Shown: piece after piece, positions 23,568 to 35,022 of the stretch
Layout: every line of letters begins with the position of its first letter
How positions within the stretch are numbered: position 1 is the stretch's first letter
Origin: Vishniacozyma victoriae
Taxonomy: Eukaryota > Basidiomycota > Tremellomycetes > Tremellales > Bulleribasidiaceae
DNA length: 64,000 nt
Reading direction: 5' to 3'
NCBI GenBank assembly: GCA_017654735.1
Contig: JADPYG010000006.1
Location: 62,001 to 126,000 of the forward strand
Program-made: the position numbers and the translations under genes
Notes under the pieces: generated by a model
The model's database searches: none
Seen by the model: only the letters and a program-made list of their open reading frames with translations
Told to the model about the DNA's origin: nothing

Positions 23568-23744
23568 AGCAGAGAATCGTTTAGTATATAGATTTTTTTG
23601 GGATTTCAGGAGGTTTCCGGTTTCCATGGTTAGCATTTCATCATTCACGTACTGTATCTCTTTTCCTGTTTCATAATGACATTACGACATGCATGGTATT
23701 GACTGTGTTCAGTCTTTGGCTGTATTGGTACATGTGTTACTATC

Positions 23745-25135
23745 TCAACGTCGTCGTGGTCGTGATGATTCGGATGACTCGAGTTCATCCTCTTCGTATT
23801 GGGTCCCTGGAACGATCTCCCTTCTACTATTCGACCTGGAACTTGCGTTCCACGTAGGCTGTAATCAGAACGAAATCAATGGTATCAATGAATATGACTT
23901 ACTCCTTTTCGAGCTGCAGACGGTCTCGCCTGTTGACTTTGACTTTGACTTTGCTCCTGACTCTGACTTTGACTTTGACTCTGACTCCTCATCCCTTCTT
24001 CATCTTCCATCTCACCGTCCGTCTCCTCCTCCTCAACCTCTGCCGCCGAAGGTCTCTTTCGTTTCCTACCCGGTGCAGTTCGGAAATGATCTGCTTCCCT
24101 CGTTGCTGCTTTTTCACCTAGGAAGGAAGGTTCGGTATCGTCGAATGATCTATCGCATTTTGGGCATTTGGAGCCTCTATGGCGTTTGTAGGCGTTGAAG
24201 CAGTATTCGTGAATATGTGCGTCGCCTAAAAGTCAGCTGGTTCCTACCACAGGATGCAAGTAGCTTACATCCGTCATGTTCACATTTGACACCCTAATCG
24301 TTCAGCTTTGACTTAAACCGAGTCGCATTTAGCTTACCGTTAGGACGATCTTGGAGCATCGTTGACAGGTGTAAATATAATCCTCATATTGATCTTTCAA
24401 ATACATCTCCAGCTCCATCAAGGAGCGCGGTGCAAGACTATATCTTCCTCGTCTGGAATCAGCTGACGGAGGGACGAGATGTTTTTCGCAGCTTACTTTG
24501 ATCTCAGGAACCAGCCTCTTGATACTGCTGACGACAGGACCAGCTCAGCTTGCGATTTGGTGAATGCGGTCTTTACGTCCGAGACTAGAGCTAGGGCTCT
24601 TGTTGATCCGACTGAGTTGACAGGGTAGGAGGTGATGATGTTGTCGATCTGTATATCAGCTATGGGATCCGAGTGTATGAAAAGTGGTGCAGCTTACAAC
24701 GGCCTTGATATACGACAATTCGACCGGAGAATAGTCGGTAGCTGACAATGCTATATCGGACGCATCGGTGTTGACCTGATCATCAGCTTGAACCGGGTTC
24801 GATCTTCGCTAGCTTACCAATGCAATCCAAGTCCTACCCGCTCCAGTCTCCTCCTTCCCTGTTGCTACCGACATCCTAACTTCCTCTAATAAAGTCGTTA
24901 CATCACTTAAAAAGTCGGTCAGGCCTTTATCAGTGATCGGATGAGGTATTTTGAAGTCTGTATGTACTTCTGTCACTGTCAGCTGCTCGCATCGAAAGAA
25001 GTAGAGGAGGAAGGGAAATGACTTACTCTGACATATTTCAATGGCGCGACCGTATAGCTGAAGAGCTACATTTTGGGTCATGATTCTCCTCGCCAGAAGG
25101 GATTGGATGAATATACAGTGTAGATCGGACGTCAT
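23745..25135 (-). CDS. NSE1: NSE1, RING-like subunit of the Smc5/6 complex
   Basis: Subunit of the Smc5/6 DNA-repair complex, forming the Nse1-Nse3-Nse4 module and acting as a RING-type ubiquitin ligase partner. The N-terminus IFIQSLLARRIMTQNVAL is the conserved Nse1 winged-helix entry. The C4HC3-type zinc ligands are complete after splicing: YTCQRCSKIV, VKCEHDGCDAHIHEYC, KRHRGSKCPKC. After the RING comes an acidic stretch and then a run of eight Ser-Gln dipeptides (DNA 23931-23990). The last exon joins at AAA-GGA and ends RPRRR-stop at 23745. About eight introns. It shares a 202-bp promoter with NOP8. Confidence 0.88.
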
Positions 25136-25337
25136 CCTTGTCTCCTTATTGCCTGTAGTCTCAGTATCTATAGTGTATAATGATGATACAATAGAGTCAA
25201 CTTGAAGACATGAGCATAGACGCGACTTGTACTTGATATCCTCAATTTAAGTCACGTGATCTGTGCCTGAAGACTATAGATTTCTATCAAAGCCAGTCAG
25301 TCTCTTGCTCAAGCTATACCCAACATATATAGACAGG
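25136..25337. promoter_or_regulatory. Divergent NSE1 / NOP8 promoter with E-box
   Basis: Only 202 bp separate the two start codons. It contains GTCACGTGAT at 25251-25260 (CACGTG at 25253-25258), like the palindrome upstream of MAK5. Confidence 0.5.
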
Positions 25338-27640
25338 ATGGCAGCAACAGATATAGTAACAAAGAGGATACACGTAGGTGGATTAACACCAAGTATCACA
25401 CCGGCACACATTCAAGATCGATTCAAGTCATTCGGAACTGTTCTCGACGTAGAGGAATTGAAGGCAGACGCGCTAGGTGAGTCTGCTTGCTGAACAAACG
25501 TATCTATAAGCTAAACTCGTAGGTCAGCCTAGACCGTTTACTTTCTTTACTATTCAGACAACCCGAGCTCAGCTTGTGAAGTGTAAGCTCATACGTCGCT
25601 GAGGTGGCTGGCAGCTGACAGGCAGGTCTGAATATAATGTCGGGATCTATGTGGAGAGGTTGTCAGCTGCGTTTGGCAGAAGCCAAGCCCCGCTACGATA
25701 TCCGGTAAGCTATCCGCACCATGCTTCTGCTCTTCGTAAGCTGATAACAGTCTTGAGAAGGAGAGGAACCCAACTCAAGAATCCATCGATGACAGACTGA
25801 GAAAGAGGAAGAGGCGAGCTATCACTGTCCGAGCTTCCGATGTGGGCAAGGAAGCACAGGATATGCGTATCCCAGACGAGGAGAACTACAAGACCAAGAA
25901 GGTGAGTCAGATTTCTCTAGAGCTGTGACTAATGAGCAGTTCTGGACAGTTGATGCAGATGGTCACCTCATTCGTCCCATTACTATCCGACCTACCCACC
26001 CACTTCCTCGTCCAGATGTCGTAGTTGCCAAAAAGGCGGATGGGAAGAAACGTCGCAACCCGCCTTCCAGGCTCAATATGAGAATCATCAACCCCACCTT
26101 ATGGAAGCCGACACACTTGAACGAAACATCCCTAGATGACGGCGAAACAGAACGAGAGGAGGAAGGGTGGGAATTCGAAAGTGCATCGGAGGAAGAGGAG
26201 GATGAGGAAGGAAAGGTCTTAGCTGGAAGATGGTTAAAATCCACCGAGGCAGGTGTAGAGGCAGAAGAAGTTTGGGTTTCAGGCAAATCTGTTCCAGAAT
26301 ATCTGCCCGTGGAAGAGGAGGATGTGATGGAGAACGGAGTACAAGGGTCAAGATCGGTATCGCCCTTATTCGCCGGAAGGAGGGACCGATCAGCTTCACC
26401 CCTCTTCCCAACTCAACAAACTCGAGCTGAAGGCTCGGCATCGCCTCTTTTCGGTAGTCGAAGGCAGAACATTCAGGAGGAAACGCCGGCTACTTTGGAG
26501 GTCGAGCACGAGGAGTCTGACGACGATTTCCCGCTTTTCACCAGCACTGCGACGCCCGCTGCCGCTATGACCACCACTCGATTGCGTTCTGCATCACCTC
26601 TCTTCGCTAGTCGATCCGCTACATCTGCGAAACAAAATGAGAGACCGACACCTGCGTCTGCCAAAACTGTCGAGAGACCATCACCCGCAGCCACGAAACC
26701 AGCACCCACCCCCGCAGCCACGAGACAAGTCGCGAAGCAAGCCGAGAGACTACCATCTCCCATCGCTCAGCGTACCGCCGTCAAAAAAAATACCGAGCCC
26801 GCCCTACCCGACCCCGTACGGGATACAGCTCGAGCAGAAAAGTCGCGAGATCTCGGTCTTCTAGCCTCCTTCCTAGGAGAGGAAGTCTCAACTGCCGCCA
26901 AACCTACCCGAGGAGAATGGGCAGGATTTGACGAGGAGGATGAGGATGAAGTGGAAGATGACGAGTTTGAAGGGGTTCAGCCTTTACGAATCCGAGGTGG
27001 AAAAGGCGATGAGGATGAGGACGAGGATATGGAATCGAGCTCTGAAGACAGTGATAGCGATAGCGACTCGTCCAGCGTTTCTTCCGACAGCGATAGCGAC
27101 GACAAGAGCAACGACGATAACGTTGAGGTCAAGGTTACTACACCCTTCATCGCAACTGCTACCGCCCCCGCCGCATCAGCACCAGCACCAACTCCCGCAC
27201 CGGGCCCCGCCAGAACCCAATCAGTCCTCAAAGCGATGTTCGCACCCGCCCCAGCTACCTCATCTTTCCTGCTCGGCGCCCTAGACGCCGATATAGAGCT
27301 AGACGAGGAACTCGACATCCCTCTAGCACCACCACCTATTAAACAAGCATACGAACCGGCAGCAGCTCTACAACCACTAGCAGCATCCAAGAAGTCCCAT
27401 TTCGACCCCGACGCTAGTATCCCATTATTCTTCCCTACTTTCGGGAAAGGTGGGAAAGACGCTATGAAGGAAGATACGGAAAAGGAGGGATATGTTGGAT
27501 TTTGGAGACAGGAGACCGATGAGGAGATGAAGGCGATTTGGGAGAATGATAAGGTCGAGTTGACTAGGGATTGGAAGAAGAGGTACAGGGATGGTAAGAA
27601 GCAAAGAAAGAGGAGGGGCGGGGGTAATGATGTCGAGTGA
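25338..27640 (+). CDS. NOP8: NOP8/NOL8-like nucleolar RRM protein
   Basis: 60S ribosome biogenesis factor. An N-terminal RRM is visible: RIHVGGLTPSITPAHI (RNP2) and PFTFFTI (RNP1 region). RLAEAKPRYDIRLEKER follows, which is the conserved post-RRM helix of NOL8 proteins. The middle is long, acidic and disordered, and holds four S-(A/V)-S-P-L-F repeats (DNA 26345-26615). The C-terminus SIPLFFPTFGK ... GFWRQETDEEMKAIWENDK ... RDWKKRYRDGKKQ is the family's second conserved block. Four short introns sit in the first 600 bp and one very long last exon follows. The assignment rests on both termini. It shares a promoter with NSE1. Confidence 0.85.
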
Positions 27641-28058
27641 GCTTAATGAAGTTCATGGGCCAATTGGTTTTGCAATGCTGTATCACATGTATATCTACAT
27701 AATCTTACAAAGTCGAGGACACTAATACTCTTCTTTTTCTTTTCCTTCCGATCAAGGTACAACAACAGTTCACGAGACATCCCCTCACGCTCCATGAAAA
27801 TCGGTAACCATCGTCCAGGTATCATCGATACTTATCTCCTGCTTGTGTTTACTATCAGCCCACCATCTCATTCTCAAACATCCATCAGCCCCTCCCTCCC
27901 ATTTCGCGTACTTCCCATTTCTTCTCAACCATTCTTGTGGAGGTTGCAAAGCTTCAGACTGATGGCTTCTCTAGCATGCAGCAGTGCTCAGGAGTAAACA
28001 ACCCAACTCAACACTCGAACGACTGGCAGCGAGAGCGTATTGCCATTCATAAGTCTGG
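27641..28058. other. Convergent 3' region
   Basis: 418 bp between the NOP8 and RAP1-like stop codons. No supported gene or RNA was seen. Confidence 0.5.
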
Positions 28059-30379
28059 TCACCTACCATACTGCTCCTGCAATACCATCTCCAACATACC
28101 CCAATCTACCGCACTCTTCCCCCCATTCCTGCGTTTCACCTCGTTCGTAGCTGCCGAAATTTCCTTGATTCCAACCCCAAACTTCTTGCCCAATGCAGCT
28201 ACTCTCAGCCTATACTGAGCAGCTATATCCTGCACGATCCTACTTCCCGCAATGACACTCTGCTCCCTCTCTGCTGGAGTAAGTTCTCGAGGGGGCGTAT
28301 GCCTTCTTGGAGGTTCTGGTGTTGGTTCTTGAGCTGGGATAAGGACTGGTCGAGGAGGCGGTAAATTGACATAGGCATATACTTTATCTGGTGATGATGC
28401 GCGTTTGGAGAGGCGGCGAGAGGATGGACCGTGACCGTGAGCTTTACGATGTTGTTCTCGCCGGCGTTCTTCGTTACTTCGCTCAATCTCTTGGCGTAAA
28501 GGTGTAGATCCTTGAGGTATCCGGTGTTCGGCATCGTTGATGGGCGTCTCGTAGCGTCGAGACGCGGTTCTTTGCGAGACTACAGAAGCGGGTTCGGTCG
28601 GGATTTCCATTGCGCTGGCTCTTTTGCGTTTCTTCTTCGGAAGTGCTTGGGTCGTTGAATCCGCGTTCTCAGGAATTGATGCGTTTCCCGCTTCAATCGG
28701 TATGGCTGAGTCATTGCTCACAGCCGCTCCGACTGCAGGGGATAAATCGTCCGCTGAAGTGGCCAGAGTCTCTTGGTTGGCATTTGTCGATCGGAGGATA
28801 CTCGTGCTGGTAGACTCAAGTTCAGCTTGAGTATGTTGAAAAACCACCTCGGAAGTACGAGATGGACCAGCGACGGGTTCCACTTCGCGTCTCTTGCCTT
28901 TGGTATCGAGTTCTGCGGCTGGAAGTTCGGGAGGTGGGGTGGGAGAATCGGCTGCAACGAGGGCTCGATTTGGCGGAGCATGTGGACGGCCGGACAGCTC
29001 TGTGGACGGCACCGTCTCCGGGACCAAGACTGATGGTGGAGCCACTTCTGCCTGCCTTGATGTAGTGGCTGCTGGAACCACCCTATCGGTAGACCTAGCT
29101 ATTAGCTTGATAGGCAGCGAGTTCTGAAGTCGAGAGAGGCTTACCCACTACGTGTAGCGACTCGTTCTGCCTCGGCGGCCTCCCTTTGCGCTTGCTTTGC
29201 CGCCGTAGCTGCCCGCTCTGGTGCAGTCTTGAGTGATCGATCGACTTTTTCATTGATGAACCTCGCAACTCGACGTGAAAACGCAGTCGAGTTCTTCCTG
29301 AACCGTTCATGCCATGATTGCGAAGTATGACGAGCTGCCAGTGGATATTCGAATTGATCGCTCACCTATCTTGTCAGCAGCGTATAAGTTCAAGTGGGAC
29401 CACATACTAATGCTTGATAAGTCTTACGGCTACCCCATGAACCTCCGGGATAGTGGTACGCGAGATAGCGACAGAGAAAGTCATCATCTTCTGGAGTGTA
29501 CTCGACCCGTGGTCTACCTCGTCAGCCAAGATACCAGACATCTGAAGAAACAGACTTACTTCCCAGTAGGCCGTCCTGGACCTGTCCTCACTGGCGAATC
29601 TTCATCCATCATGCTATCCACCTCTTCACCATTCTGATCCACCTCAACCTCCCCAGCTTCTCCAGTCTCGCTCCCCGCCGGCGTGCCCTCTTCATCCTTT
29701 GGTGTCGTCAATTGCAGCGTCCCATTGGCGATACAGAAATCAACCCAATCCCTCTGCGCCAGCTTTTGCCAATCCCGCCGATTGTCCTCCTTTTCCTTCT
29801 TGACTGTCTGGAAGAAATTGCTAGCCATGTCGACGACCAAGACATCCGCATGTGCTCGTTTAACGACAGAGAGAGCTCCTACCGACTCGAGCTGCCGGAC
29901 AACTTTCTTGTAAGCGTCGTCGGCTTCTTCATTGACGTCCCGCTGGACATTCTTTGATACCCATACTTTGAGCGGGAAACGTTCTGGAATTGGTTGGACC
30001 ATGAAGGGGACATCCAGATCATCTACTGTCACTCGACGCTGTCGGTCGAGGCAGGCGGACAGCCAATGGTACGGTAGTATGGCCGGGTTGCTAATGGGGA
30101 CTCCGTCGAGAAGAGCTTCTTTGGCATCCTCATCCCATAGGGGAGAGTTCTCGTTGACGATGATGATGGTAGCGTCGGCATATTCGGCAATCTGGGCTCC
30201 GAGTTCCTGTTGATCAGTATTTACTAAATAGCTGACGATATGGGACTTACTTCTGCCTTAGTACGCAATATCGAATAGGCGAGAGCATCATAATGTTCGG
30301 GGACAAAGTAGATGATCTCGTCAGAGAGGATAGAGCTTGTGTCGAATTGACTGTAGACCTCGCTCTTGACTGATCCCAT
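28059..30379 (-). CDS. RAP1: RAP1/TERF2IP-like telomere protein (BRCT region plus Myb)
   Basis: Probable shelterin-type telomere protein. The start is at 30379 (MGSVKSEVYSQFD). A first BRCT-like domain (IIYFVPEHYDALAY ... ILPYHWLSACL) is followed by a second candidate (PLKVWVSKNVQ ... ADVLVVDMA ... QRDWVDFCIANG). Then comes a Myb domain with the Rap1-specific pattern: YTPEDDDFLCRYLAYHYP and AARHTSQSWHERFRKN. A long disordered region with a basic patch (KKKRKR) leads to a helical C-terminus (SRIVQDIAAQYRLRVAALG ... WGMLEMVLQEQYGR) that could be the RCT protein-interaction domain. Four to five introns, e.g. the KPRVEY junction near 29535-29575. Whether it binds DNA directly or through a partner is not visible. 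Confidence 0.75.
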
Positions 30380-30680
30380 GATTCCGGGCCGTGAAGGAGT
30401 AAATGTTCCGAGTGATCGCAGAGGGGTTCAAATCCGACTACTGAAAATACGTGGCGATCAGCACACCAAATGGCGCGTACTTCCGAGCTCTACAAGAATG
30501 ATTGCGTATAGAGGGGTAGTATACGACGAGAAGATATAGGTGTAGAGTGATGTCTGTATATCCAGTCAACAGTTGATGATGCCGCTAGGCACGCGCGTTG
30601 CCGGCAATCAAAGTAACTAATAAAGGGGTATATAGATTGGCTGGTCTTCCCTCTACTCTACATCATACTACAAGCATACA
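30380..30680. promoter_or_regulatory. Divergent RAP1-like / OPA3-like promoter
   Basis: 301 bp between divergent starts. The last 40 bp before 30681 are A/C-rich, typical of leaders here. No specific sites were assigned. Confidence 0.45.
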
Positions 30681-31566
30681 ATGGCATCAGTAAAGCTATT
30701 CAGTCTAGCAGTCAGAGTGAGTACCATGAGCAAGAGTATGACTTCAGCTCATCATCAGACGCTGGCGAAACCTATCGCCAATACAATCAAGTCGCAGGCG
30801 GCCGAGTGCGTTCCCGGCTCGTCATCCGAGCCAGGCTGATATGTAGTGTATAGGCATGAATCCTTCCGCAATTTATGTATCGGCCTTGCCCAAGTGAGTT
30901 GAATCCTACTACATGATAAAAACCGAGCTGACATGATTAGAGAATGCACAGAACAGAAGCCAGACTACGTATGGGTCTGCTAAATACCGCACCCAACAAC
31001 GTCAAACCACTCAATGATACCAGGTAGGTCACTCCTCAGCTCTGTGTCCCCGCTGACCACTAGAGCCGTACAGAATGGCGCAACGACATTAGCAGAGTCA
31101 TTCCTGTTCATGGTAGCAGCCGGCCTGGTGATAGGCGAAACATGGCGTTCGAACCGTAAAGAAGGAAAACGACGGGACGACGTCAGAGACCGCTTAGAGG
31201 GTTTGGAAGAGAATATGCAGTCCATCAAAGACTTACTAGAAAGAGGAGGAGGATGGAAGGAACCAATCGATGAAGTGAAAGAACGGTACGTCATTGCAAT
31301 GGGTACAGCTGATAGTCAGGAATGAGGATTTTGAGAGAATACTATCGACTGTGGTCAATAATGGTTTGAGAGCGGGATGGTTGTCTCTAGGTCACGGAGA
31401 TGGACTAGGGGAGATGTTGCCGATGCTCGACCCCTCGAAACGACCAATCACCAAAACGATTGACGCTGCCCCGGTCACCGATACTACGGTCGATAGTCCG
31501 TTGATGCCTGATTCTGAACCTGCCTCAAAACCGACCATCAAAGAAGTGGGTAGCGTGGAAAGTTGA
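30681..31566 (+). CDS. OPA3: OPA3-like mitochondrial protein
   Basis: Mitochondrial membrane-associated protein of the OPA3 family, linked to mitochondrial morphology and lipid handling. The signature N-terminus is intact after splicing: MASVKLFSLAVRTLAKPIAN, then KSQAAEHESFRN and GLAQRMHRTEARLRMGLL. A hydrophobic segment follows (TTLAESFLFMVAAGLVIGE) and then a coiled coil (RRDDVRDRLEGLEENMQ). About four introns; one donor is AAGTCGCAGGCGGCCGA|GTGCGT near 30805. The C-terminal about 60 residues are non-conserved and acidic. Length is about 225 residues, in line with fungal members. Confidence 0.87.
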
Positions 31567-31861
31567 GAAACCGTAGATATGGGAAAAATGATTTGTCAAT
31601 GCAAAAATGGACTCCTGGCAAGCTCATTTGGTCGGGAGCCTAACCGATTTCGGGCATAAGTGGGCTTCCGCCGAACGCCTTCGCGTACTCGGTATAGGCT
31701 CAAAGTACCCTTTCACTCGTCAGGTGACTATGTCGCGCCACTCGGTCCCACCGCTGTCAGCACTCCACTTATCGGACTTGCGTTGAGGTACAAAGAGATT
31801 CCTCTGCTTGACCTACTTACGTATTAACAGAATATTGACAGTGTATCGCACCCAAGCAATA

Positions 31862-32323
31862 ATGCACTCCGATACATACGATAAGCAACGCAGCGTAGCC
31901 GCTTTGAGGGAGCAAGCTGAAGCTCTTCGTCAAACGGAAGGCACCGGGCCAGCAAGCTTGCAGGAAAGAACGATAGCCCCCATTTCTGCTTTGCCAGTCG
32001 CCTCAACTGGCCGACAGACTCTCATGGATCAGACTCTTCGAGCGATGCCGTGGTACAACATTACCGAGTACAATCCACAGCTGGCAGGCGCACCACATCC
32101 ACAGAGTCAGGGATGGTGTTGGTTTGGAAGATGCCCCAACCCCGATACGGCCATACAATCAGTCGACGTCGGATCGTACCCTACTATGTCTGGAATGGTC
32201 ATGAGACGTCCCGAACTGCACCAAGCTTGTCATACCACCCTTTACGAATCGTTCATCGCTCTAAGACCCACCGAAGCTACCCCTTCGTCTCCGCAGCAGA
32301 TCAACGAAAGTCGAACTCAATGA
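31862..32323 (+). CDS. Hypothetical small protein
   Basis: Not recognised. A single uninterrupted frame of 153 residues from ATG 31862 (MHSDTYDKQRSV); a longer start at 31808 is possible. It has a short helical segment (AALREQAEALRQ) and then a region with two close cysteines (GWCWFGRCPNPD). No signal peptide or membrane segment. The lack of introns and homology makes it less certain than its neighbours. It lies in a sparse stretch with other orphan frames. Confidence 0.4.
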   Translation: MHSDTYDKQRSVAALREQAEALRQTEGTGPASLQERTIAPISALPVASTGRQTLMDQTLRAMPWYNITEYNPQLAGAPHPQSQGWCWFGRCPNPDTAIQSVDVGSYPTMSGMVMRRPELHQACHTTLYESFIALRPTEATPSSPQQINESRTQ

Positions 32324-32706
32324 GGGATATGTTTCAGGTAGACTAGGCTTTAGGTTACAGTCACACTTAGCGTATGGGTCTCATACGTGCTTGTTAGCCT
32401 TCCTCGATGATTCCCTTTGTCCAATACTTATTCTACATGTATGGTCATGTCTTCACCAGCTTGCTCAATCCCACCAAGTCACTCACGATGCTGCTGCGGG
32501 CAACCCGGCCGCTCATCATCTTCCGATATATACAGTAAATCAAACAGTCATTGACCGAATCTAGTCGCTGCAGGATAAGCAGAACTGTAGATGTACGTTG
32601 GTCAGTGAGGTCAAAGTCCAGTCACATACTGCATGATAAGGACTACACACATGGGATACTCGCAACTTCGGAAGGCACTCTCTCGACGCAAGGTCGTACA
32701 CAATAC
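32324..32706. other. Convergent intergenic region
   Basis: 383 bp between two candidate orphan genes. No supported feature. Confidence 0.4.
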
Positions 32707-33514
32707 TCACAACCCTTGACCTCCGCCCTCTTCACCATCAGTCGTACCGAGCGGTGTATCACATTCGACCCATAGTAACGCCATACGTCTGGCCTCTCTG
32801 AAGTCGGGCGACAGTCCCTTTTTAACTCGGAGCTCACTGATGTATTGCTGGGCCTTCGCTTCGAACGTCGTAACTAAGTTACCAAAGTCATGAACCGTGT
32901 GTTCCCCTCCTAGGGGCTGGTACAGCTGTGTGAGAAGGGTTTTGGCTTCCTCGAGTACGCCTATGTCGACTTCGGTGTTATTTCCTGCGGTGTTGATTGT
33001 GTTGACCAAATCTTCGTGTACTCTGCTGGTTCTTGCGGCGAAGCCTAGGCAATCGTCCACAGTGAGGAGCCCGGCTAATTGATCTTCTTGGCTGGCATCG
33101 ACACCGAAGTGTGTGGTCTGTGCACCGATTTTCCCAGGGTTTGAAAAATGATGATCCAAGGTCAACCCTACCCGGTTTGTCGTGCGGACCCGGGTGAGTC
33201 GAGGGTGGCTTATCGTAGAGAGTGGATTGTGGATGAATCACATCAACCCAAGGACGGCGAGCTTTATCCGCAGTTCGAGGACAAGTAGGGTATTTGGGGC
33301 TCTTTTGATCTGATGCAGAACTCGAGAGGTAGGCCAGGACTCCTGGGCGTCGATCGTCCAGTTCGCGACGAATCATCTCACTCTGTTTGTACCTTGAGTG
33401 ATCACCGATTGTGTACGATTCAGACTGGGCGCCCACAGAGCTTGGGGTCGTTTCGTTTTGATTGTCCGAACCCTGTGACGAGTGAGCGCTGCTGGGCGAG
33501 CTCGATATCGACAT
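32707..33514 (-). CDS. Hypothetical protein, two-exon model
   Basis: Not recognised. The first exon from ATG 33514 (MSISSSPSSAHSSQ) is Ser-rich and disordered. A second frame ending at 32707 is helical and looks like real protein (HEDLVNTINTAGN, VLEEAKTLLTQLYQ, TTFEAKAQQYISELRVKKG). The frames must be joined by an intron between about 33075 and 33180, but two joins are possible: donor GTTGAC with acceptor GCACAG, or donor GTAGGG with a later AG. The junction is unresolved. It may be a lineage-specific gene. Confidence 0.45.
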
Positions 33515-34545
33515 TTTGAGGTGGATCAGAGTATGTGTGCTGGACGAGCTGGTATTCGCTGTGCTAGATTGACTTGCTGATTGGGCAGGGTGTTGGGCTT
33601 GAGTCGATTGTACTAGACCTGGAAGGCAAAATGATTAGAGGAACAATTGGAGCATCATCAAATCACTTCTTTGAGCGATTTCAACTGGCATACAAAGGAT
33701 CCCCGCCCGAAAGGCAGCACGAGAGCTTTTAAGGCTATACATATGCATCGCTTCCTTGAAAGGTTCGTCGAAATAATGTATCCCACTTTGCTCTTTCTCA
33801 CTGTATGGTCCTCAAATATTCACCCCTATGAGGCGGTGCACTGGCACCAAGGAACGGCGTTAGGAGTCAAAACACATTAGTGCCGGAAGACAAGTGGCGC
33901 AACAAAGGTTCTCCATGTCATTGGCACATCAAGGTAGAATGCCGTGTGGAGCGTATCAGAAAGGATCTGGTTAGCGTTAGATCCTATTCAGTCTCATGGG
34001 GAAGGAGGAAATGGAGCGCTTGATGAAAGGGAGGATTGTGGTCTGGCAAGGGGTGGACCGACCTATCCGCTGATGCGAAGATATTGGGCTGCGCGCCCAA
34101 AAGATGCGGATCAACAATGAGCAGGGAAGCGGAAAGTGTACTGCGCAAACTCGAGTGTCTCCGAACAATATCAGTCCCTCCCTGATGTTTTTAATAGCCC
34201 GGGTCCATGCAATTTGCCACTCGCTTCTTAGGATCCTAACTGAACTTCGTGGCATGCTTTCGATTCTGCACACCCAGCCACAAGAGTTCCTACATGTGAA
34301 GCAAACTCATAGCTTTGTGTCACCTGGTTCCGTCTCATATCTCCCTGCTCACTTAGTCATATATATCTCCACGCCCTCGGTCGGACAAGAAACTTCTACA
34401 CAATTCATTACTGGGACCACCAAATAGGCATTAGTTTATCAACAATCCCGAGCACCTCTGATCCGCACTCTGCCATCACAAACACCTCATATCTGCTGAC
34501 AGCCATACCCTTTCTTATCAACAGGTCGTCCAGCTAATAACACAT
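33515..34545. other. Gene-poor stretch
   Basis: About 1 kb with only short unsupported frames on both strands and no repeat or transposon terminus that I could see. Confidence 0.4.
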
Positions 34546-35022
34546 TCAATCTTTGGACCGATGATCCTTCGGGTCTTGTTCGGGGATGGGGCCAGTGGTA
34601 GCCCGCGTGGGTGCCCCAGTACTACCAGCCCCCCTCATCCTAAATCTCCAGGCTAGATCCAAACCTCGACTCGTTCTGCGCATGGAAGCCACAGTCACCG
34701 GAGCATCGGGATCGGGCGTGGCCGTGCTCTGAGTGAGTATAGCCTTCTCGATGCAGTTCGTACCCGCATACGCCGTCACCCCTGATGCCTCGTCGTCCCT
34801 AACGATGGCACTCCACGCAGTTTCGGGGGTAAGCGTGGCTTTGGGTGTGCGGCAATTCTCGATATCACAGGTCGTATTGTCTGGAAAGGTTCTAGCCTCC
34901 AGCCAGTCATAGTCTAGCACCTTCTGCTCGCTAATCTTTGATGAACCGGTCGGCATAGTGTCCAGACTTGAGATGGCTTGAAATGTGTGGTGTTGAAAGC
35001 CGAGAATTGTCTGGAGAAACAC
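34546..35022 (-). CDS. Hypothetical small cysteine-containing protein
   Basis: Not recognised. The open frame runs 35022 to 34546, with a second plausible start at 34956 (MPTGSSKIS). The centre has NTTCDIENCRTPKATLT followed by AWSAIVRDDEASG. That spacing loosely resembles GTTCMLAEGCVVKKTAT and CWRAVEGNENRDG in the divergent neighbour at 35691-36192, suggesting a diverged pair. No signal peptide or domain. Confidence that it is expressed is modest. Confidence 0.4.
   Translation of the reverse strand: MFLQTILGFQHHTFQAISSLDTMPTGSSKISEQKVLDYDWLEARTFPDNTTCDIENCRTPKATLTPETAWSAIVRDDEASGVTAYAGTNCIEKAILTQSTATPDPDAPVTVASMRRTSRGLDLAWRFRMRGAGSTGAPTRATTGPIPEQDPKDHRSKD

Noticed and set aside
26473..26763. 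Minus-strand open frame within NOP8
   Set aside because: Antisense shadow of a long low-complexity exon with no start context or homology.
30410..30440. GGGGTTCAAATCC resembling a tRNA T-arm/B box
   Set aside because: The T-stem does not pair and no A box, anticodon arm or acceptor stem can be drawn around it.
33515..34545. Possible transposon remnant in the gene-poor stretch
   Set aside because: No terminal repeats, target-site duplication or transposase/RT motifs were seen in any frame.
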